64,000 nucleotides of DNA from Bacteroides finegoldii DSM 17565 (GTDB taxonomy: Bacteria > Bacteroidota > Bacteroidia > Bacteroidales > Bacteroidaceae), in contig NZ_GG688323.1 of assembly GCF_000156195.1 (NCBI RefSeq), positions 152,856 to 216,855 on the forward strand, in the 5' to 3' direction. The notes under the pieces are model-generated. The model saw only the letters and a program-made list of their open reading frames with translations. It was not told where the DNA came from and made no database searches. The position numbers and the translations under genes were made by a program. This document shows, one piece after another, positions 61,179 to 64,000 of the stretch; positions within the stretch are counted from its first letter, which is position 1; every line of letters begins with the position of its first letter.

Positions 61179-61354
61179 AATACGGGATAAACCGCTTTCG
61201 GACGTGGGATGAATGACATTCAAGCATGGGGTGAACGGCACTCAGACGTGGGATGAATGACATTCAAGCATGGGGTGAACGGCACTCAGACGTGGGATGA
61301 ATGGTGTCCAGACGTAGGATGAATGGTGTTCAAACGTAGGATGAACTAATGCCC
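61179..61354. repeat. Eight 22-bp tandem units between the replication genes
   Basis: Units begin at 61179, 61201, 61223, 61245, 61267, 61289, 61311 and 61333, exactly 22 bases apart, about two helical turns. A typical unit is GACGTGGGATGAATGACATT; units at 61223 and 61267 are a second type (AGCATGGGGTGAACGGCAC), so a 44-base pair of types repeats twice. GGATGAA or GGGTGAA is the shared core. The last unit reaches into the 3' end of the DUF4373-like gene. Confidence 0.9.
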
Positions 61355-62407
61355 CCATCTTTTGTGCGCATCATCCCACACCGCCGAGTTGTCGGGTCTT
61401 GGCGGTGCGCTGTCGGGAATAAGACGTCCCAGATACATCCGTTTTCCATCCACAACACTTTCAAAACGGCTCACATCCCTGCTCTCCCGCTCCTTGATTT
61501 CCCGCATCAACTCTTCGCGCAGCATACGGCAAGTAGGCGATCCGGCAGCGATATAATTGGAAAAATAGCGTTTCACGTCCTCAAAGAAGAGCAAGCCGCT
61601 CTCCTTTCCGTAGAGAAGGATATGCTTTTTGAACAGACCGATAATCTGCTGCTGATGGTCGATAAAAAGCCGTCCCAGACCGGAACGCTGCCCCGCCAGC
61701 TCCATATACAAGCGTGAGTCGGCAAGCCGGTCTACCAGCGTTTCCCAAGACAGCACCGGCTGCAACGGTTGCTGCCCCTCCTCATCCACCGCCCGAATCC
61801 TCATTCCCCTTCCAACAGGAACGGAAGAAGCAGTTCGGACTTCCGAAGTTTCCGAACTCCCCGAAGCAGAAATCTTCTCCTCCGTTTCCGCCACAACCAT
61901 AGCAGCGTCAGCAGCTCCTCCCGCGAGGGTATTGCTGCTGTTGTTTACAACAGGAGTAATACCTATCTTCTCCTCTTCTCTCCTCTCTTGGGTTTCGTTG
62001 GGTTTTCGCCCTTTGGTGGCGGGCGTTTCAGCGCATTTCGCACGCTTCTTCGGGCGCCCTCCTTTTTTACCGTTTTCGGTATCCATTCTCCACTTTTCCT
62101 CAAGCCTTTGCATCACCCGGTCGAGATACGGAGCCCGGAACGTCTGCCGCTCCTCGTCCACCTCAAAAAGATTATAATCATGGAGCACCTTTTCCAGCAT
62201 ATCCAACTCAAGGTCATGCCGCCGCGCGAACGCCCTCAACAGAAGCGGAGTGCACGACGCCTCATAATTATCTTTCGTGCGCAGGTGCAACAGCAACATC
62301 ACATAAATGCCGAGCGCTTCCGCCGCATCCAGTTCCGACATCATACCGGCGATATTATCGTCATTCAGCAGATTTACTTCCAGATTAAAATACTGATCCT
62401 TCTTCAT
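61346..62407 (-). CDS. DUF4373/Lin1244-like replication-associated protein
   Basis: A 353-residue protein whose N-terminus (KKDQYFNLEVNLLNDDNIAG then MMSELDAAEALGIYVMLLLH) matches the DUF4373/Lin1244-like domain, a winged-helix module of phage and element replication proteins. The middle (KKGGRPKKRAKCAETPATKG) is a basic linker, and the region VEKIFKKH-like ADSRLYMELAGQRSGLGRLF to RFYFSNYIAAGSP-like RYFSNYIAAGSPTCRMLREE is a second, helicase-loader-like part. It ends AVWDDAHKRWGH. It lies upstream of the primase-helicase gene on the same strand, with the 22-bp repeats between them, so it probably serves as its loader or as an initiator; that is inference. Confidence 0.75.
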   Translation of the reverse strand: MKKDQYFNLEVNLLNDDNIAGMMSELDAAEALGIYVMLLLHLRTKDNYEASCTPLLLRAFARRHDLELDMLEKVLHDYNLFEVDEERQTFRAPYLDRVMQRLEEKWRMDTENGKKGGRPKKRAKCAETPATKGRKPNETQERREEEKIGITPVVNNSSNTLAGGAADAAMVVAETEEKISASGSSETSEVRTASSVPVGRGMRIRAVDEEGQQPLQPVLSWETLVDRLADSRLYMELAGQRSGLGRLFIDHQQQIIGLFKKHILLYGKESGLLFFEDVKRYFSNYIAAGSPTCRMLREELMREIKERESRDVSRFESVVDGKRMYLGRLIPDSAPPRPDNSAVWDDAHKRWGH

Positions 62408-62474
62408 TATTCTTTCTATTTTAATAAATTATTCACGAAAATCATCCTTTTCGGACGAGCTAACTCAGTGAGCG

Positions 62475-62482
62475 CAAAGGTA
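62475..62482 (-). promoter_or_regulatory. -7 box of the DUF4373-like gene
   Basis: TACCTTTG on the minus strand, a perfect TAnnTTTG, 67 bases before the ATG at 62407. It likely serves both replication genes. The 180-base gap up to 62588 also holds a weaker plus-strand box, AACCTTTG at about 62545-62552. Confidence 0.5.
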
Positions 62483-62587
62483 TTTTAAATGTTTTGGTTA
62501 CACTTGTTGAAAAAAACAGAGGGCTATTACGATTCTTTTAACAACCTTTGCAGCAATATAATAACCATAAATAAAAATGTTTTTTAA

Positions 62588-64000
62588 ATGAAAATGAAGT
62601 CAAATGTCATCCTGAATGACGACAAAGTAATCAAAGAGAGATTGAAATATTGTGTCCACATCACGTTAGGACGTTTTCTGAACATCCAACGCACCGTATC
62701 GCCCCTGTCGCACGAGAAAGTGGCGGGACAGACCACCATCAATTCCAGCACGACATGGAACATGGAACAAGTCCGGAATTACAGCATATTATCGTACGCG
62801 CAAGTGATCTACACGCATTTCATAGCCTTGAAGTGCAATTTCTACGTCCTGCATCTCTCAAAGGCGATGATCAAAGCGATTCAAAACGGGCAGTGCGTCA
62901 TCATCAAAACCGTAGATCCCGACAAACTGGACGATTACCTTCCCGGCGAAATCCTCCTCGAACAGCACCCCGACGCGGAAGAACTGGAGCGGAGGACAAA
63001 GGCGAGAGAGGCGTTACTGAGCAAATCCATGCACCTGCGGATAAGCAAAAGTCAAGAACAGGAAAAGGAAAATGAAAAGAAGAAAAAGGGAAAAGGAAAG
63101 AAAAAAGAGAAAGATAAAGGAAATAAGGGAAAAAAGAAATCGGAAAAAAGAGAAAGTTATCATAAGTTTACTACCTTTGTAGCACAAGAAGGATACAAAA
63201 GCAAGGACATGAACGATTGTGAAGAGACGAATGGCAAGGCAATAAAAGCGCTCATAGTATTCAGAGAAATAAGTGATACGGACAATCTGTTCGCTCCTAT
63301 TCTATGCGATGCTATCCGCATGACGGGTATTGACGTACGATGTTCCAAAGAAGCATTTTGGGAATCAGACACGGCGTATGACATCATACACTTCCAATGG
63401 CCGGAAGAAGTAGTAGGCTGGAACTGCGAAGACCCCGACGTGATACGCCGGCTCGAAGAGCGCATCCGTTTCTTCCGTTCGCGCGGGGCGCATTTCGTCT
63501 ACACGCGGCACAATGTGCGCCCGCACTACGCAAACGACATCATCAGCCGCGCCTACGACATCATCGAGACGCAAAGCGACATCGTGGTACACATGGGACA
63601 TTTCAGCGCGGATGACTTTGCCGCCAGATACCCCCAAAGCCGGAATGTCGTCATTCTCCACCATATCTATGAATATACTTATCAGGAGGACATCAGCGAG
63701 GCGCGCGCACGCCAATATCTCAATCTGCCGCAGAACGCGTTCATCGTCACCGCCTTCGGCAAATTCCGCAACCGGGAAGAGATACGCATGGTGCTCGGAG
63801 CATTCCATGCATGGAAACGGCCGCATAAACTGCTGCTCGCTCCCCGTCTCTACCCTTTCTCCAGACGCAACAGGTACGGCAAGAACTTCCTCAAGAGATG
63901 GCTCTCGCGCTTCGGCTACTACGTGGTCAGGCCCCTGCTCAACCGTTGGCTGCATCTGAGAGCCGGAGGTAACGACGACCTGGTGGACAGTTGCGACCTA
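62588..64000 (+). CDS. Fusion ORF: unknown domain, Lys-rich linker and glycosyltransferase, open at window end
   Basis: One frame is open from ATG 62588 to the last base (471 codons). Residues 1-160 (VIKERLKYCVHITLGRFLNI, NYSILSYAQVIYTHFIALKC, NGQCVIIKTVDPDKLDDYLP) match no family I recognise. Residues about 158-195 are almost all Lys, Glu and Gly, coded by a polypurine tract. From about residue 208 (MNDCEETNGKAIKALIVFRE) a glycosyltransferase of GT-B look follows: DIIHFQWPEEVVGWNCED, HFVYTRHNVRPHYANDIISR, VVILHHIYEYTYQEDISEAR and FGKFRNREEIRMVLGAFHAW. A TACCTTTG box at 63172 and an ATG at 63209-63211 could start the second half alone. Either a natural fusion or two genes with a lost stop. 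Confidence 0.75.
   Translation, partial: MKMKSNVILNDDKVIKERLKYCVHITLGRFLNIQRTVSPLSHEKVAGQTTINSSTTWNMEQVRNYSILSYAQVIYTHFIALKCNFYVLHLSKAMIKAIQNGQCVIIKTVDPDKLDDYLPGEILLEQHPDAEELERRTKAREALLSKSMHLRISKSQEQEKENEKKKKGKGKKKEKDKGNKGKKKSEKRESYHKFTTFVAQEGYKSKDMNDCEETNGKAIKALIVFREISDTDNLFAPILCDAIRMTGIDVRCSKEAFWESDTAYDIIHFQWPEEVVGWNCEDPDVIRRLEERIRFFRSRGAHFVYTRHNVRPHYANDIISRAYDIIETQSDIVVHMGHFSADDFAARYPQSRNVVILHHIYEYTYQEDISEARARQYLNLPQNAFIVTAFGKFRNREEIRMVLGAFHAWKRPHKLLLAPRLYPFSRRNRYGKNFLKRWLSRFGYYVVRPLLNRWLHLRAGGNDDLVDSCDL
63172..63179 (+). promoter_or_regulatory. -7-like box inside the fusion ORF
   Basis: TACCTTTG, a perfect TAnnTTTG, lies inside the open frame, about 30 bases before an internal ATG that begins the glycosyltransferase half; a purine-rich AAGAAGGA lies between them and could serve as ribosome site. 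Confidence 0.4.

Noticed and set aside
61179-61354. CRISPR array
   Set aside because: The 22-bp units are directly adjacent with no unique spacers, and no cas genes are present.
1-64000. Polysaccharide utilisation locus (SusC/SusD)
   Set aside because: No SusC-like TonB receptor, SusD lipoprotein or glycoside hydrolase was found; the glycan genes here are biosynthetic.
1-64000. Insertion sequences or integrases
   Set aside because: No transposase, integrase or relaxase motif was seen on either strand, although the module at 55907-62407 looks element-derived.

Overview
The window comes from a Bacteroides chromosome, most likely the B. thetaiotaomicron/ovatus/xylanisolvens group; the species is inferred, not proven. 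The evidence is a UpxY-type antiterminator heading a capsule operon, a sodium-pumping NADH dehydrogenase (nqrA-F), serC-serA next to a DUF1015 gene, DUF4248/DUF4373/HU-type accessory genes, and many promoters with the Bacteroides -7 box TAnnTTTG.

Layout. 1-9812 (minus strand): a surface-polysaccharide operon read from upxY through a WecA/MraY-like initiating transferase, a Wza-like export lipoprotein, a Wzc-like tyrosine autokinase, a Wzx-like flippase, a polysaccharide pyruvyltransferase and two GT4 glycosyltransferases, the last cut by the window edge. 10138-36949: mostly housekeeping genes (fabH, tRNA-Asp, aminotransferase, yqgE, recR, symporter, yihA, OPT transporter, lipB, AraC regulator, copA, rsmG, gcvP, nitroreductase, C39 peptidase, YigZ, DUF1015). 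An HpaII-like restriction endonuclease gene with no methyltransferase nearby sits among them, and several genes there are broken or truncated (DUF1573, a metallophosphoesterase remnant, a YecH-like gene, an MBL hydrolase). 37037-46655: serA, serC, a DbpA-like helicase and the nqr operon.

46899-55881 (plus strand): a BamA/TamA-like outer-membrane protein whose 3' end is tandemly triplicated, then a second exopolysaccharide locus. It holds a half-length TolC-like protein, a Wzz/GumC-like protein with a degenerate kinase domain, an O-antigen-ligase/Wzy-like protein, two GT2 enzymes (the second frameshifted) and a GT4 enzyme. It has no initiating transferase or flippase, so it may depend on the first locus or on genes elsewhere.

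55907-62407: an accessory module. It holds a DUF6922/AbiEii pair, an amidase with a 33-residue companion ORF, an HU-family protein, an MNT nucleotidyltransferase with a truncated HEPN partner, DUF4248, a primase-helicase and a DUF4373-like replication protein. Two unusual repeat arrays lie inside it: seven GGATTA-like boxes spaced about 10 bp apart upstream of the HU gene, and eight 22-bp tandem units between the two replication genes. From 62588 to the window end one reading frame joins an unrecognised N-terminal domain, a Lys-rich linker and a glycosyltransferase, probably the start of a third polysaccharide gene set.

The best candidates for something undescribed are the orphan HpaII-like enzyme, the accessory module with its two arrays, the fusion ORF, and the second polysaccharide locus with its non-canonical co-polymerase. 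Four genes carry apparent frameshifts; raw reads would show which are real. All family calls were made by eye from motifs, without database searches.
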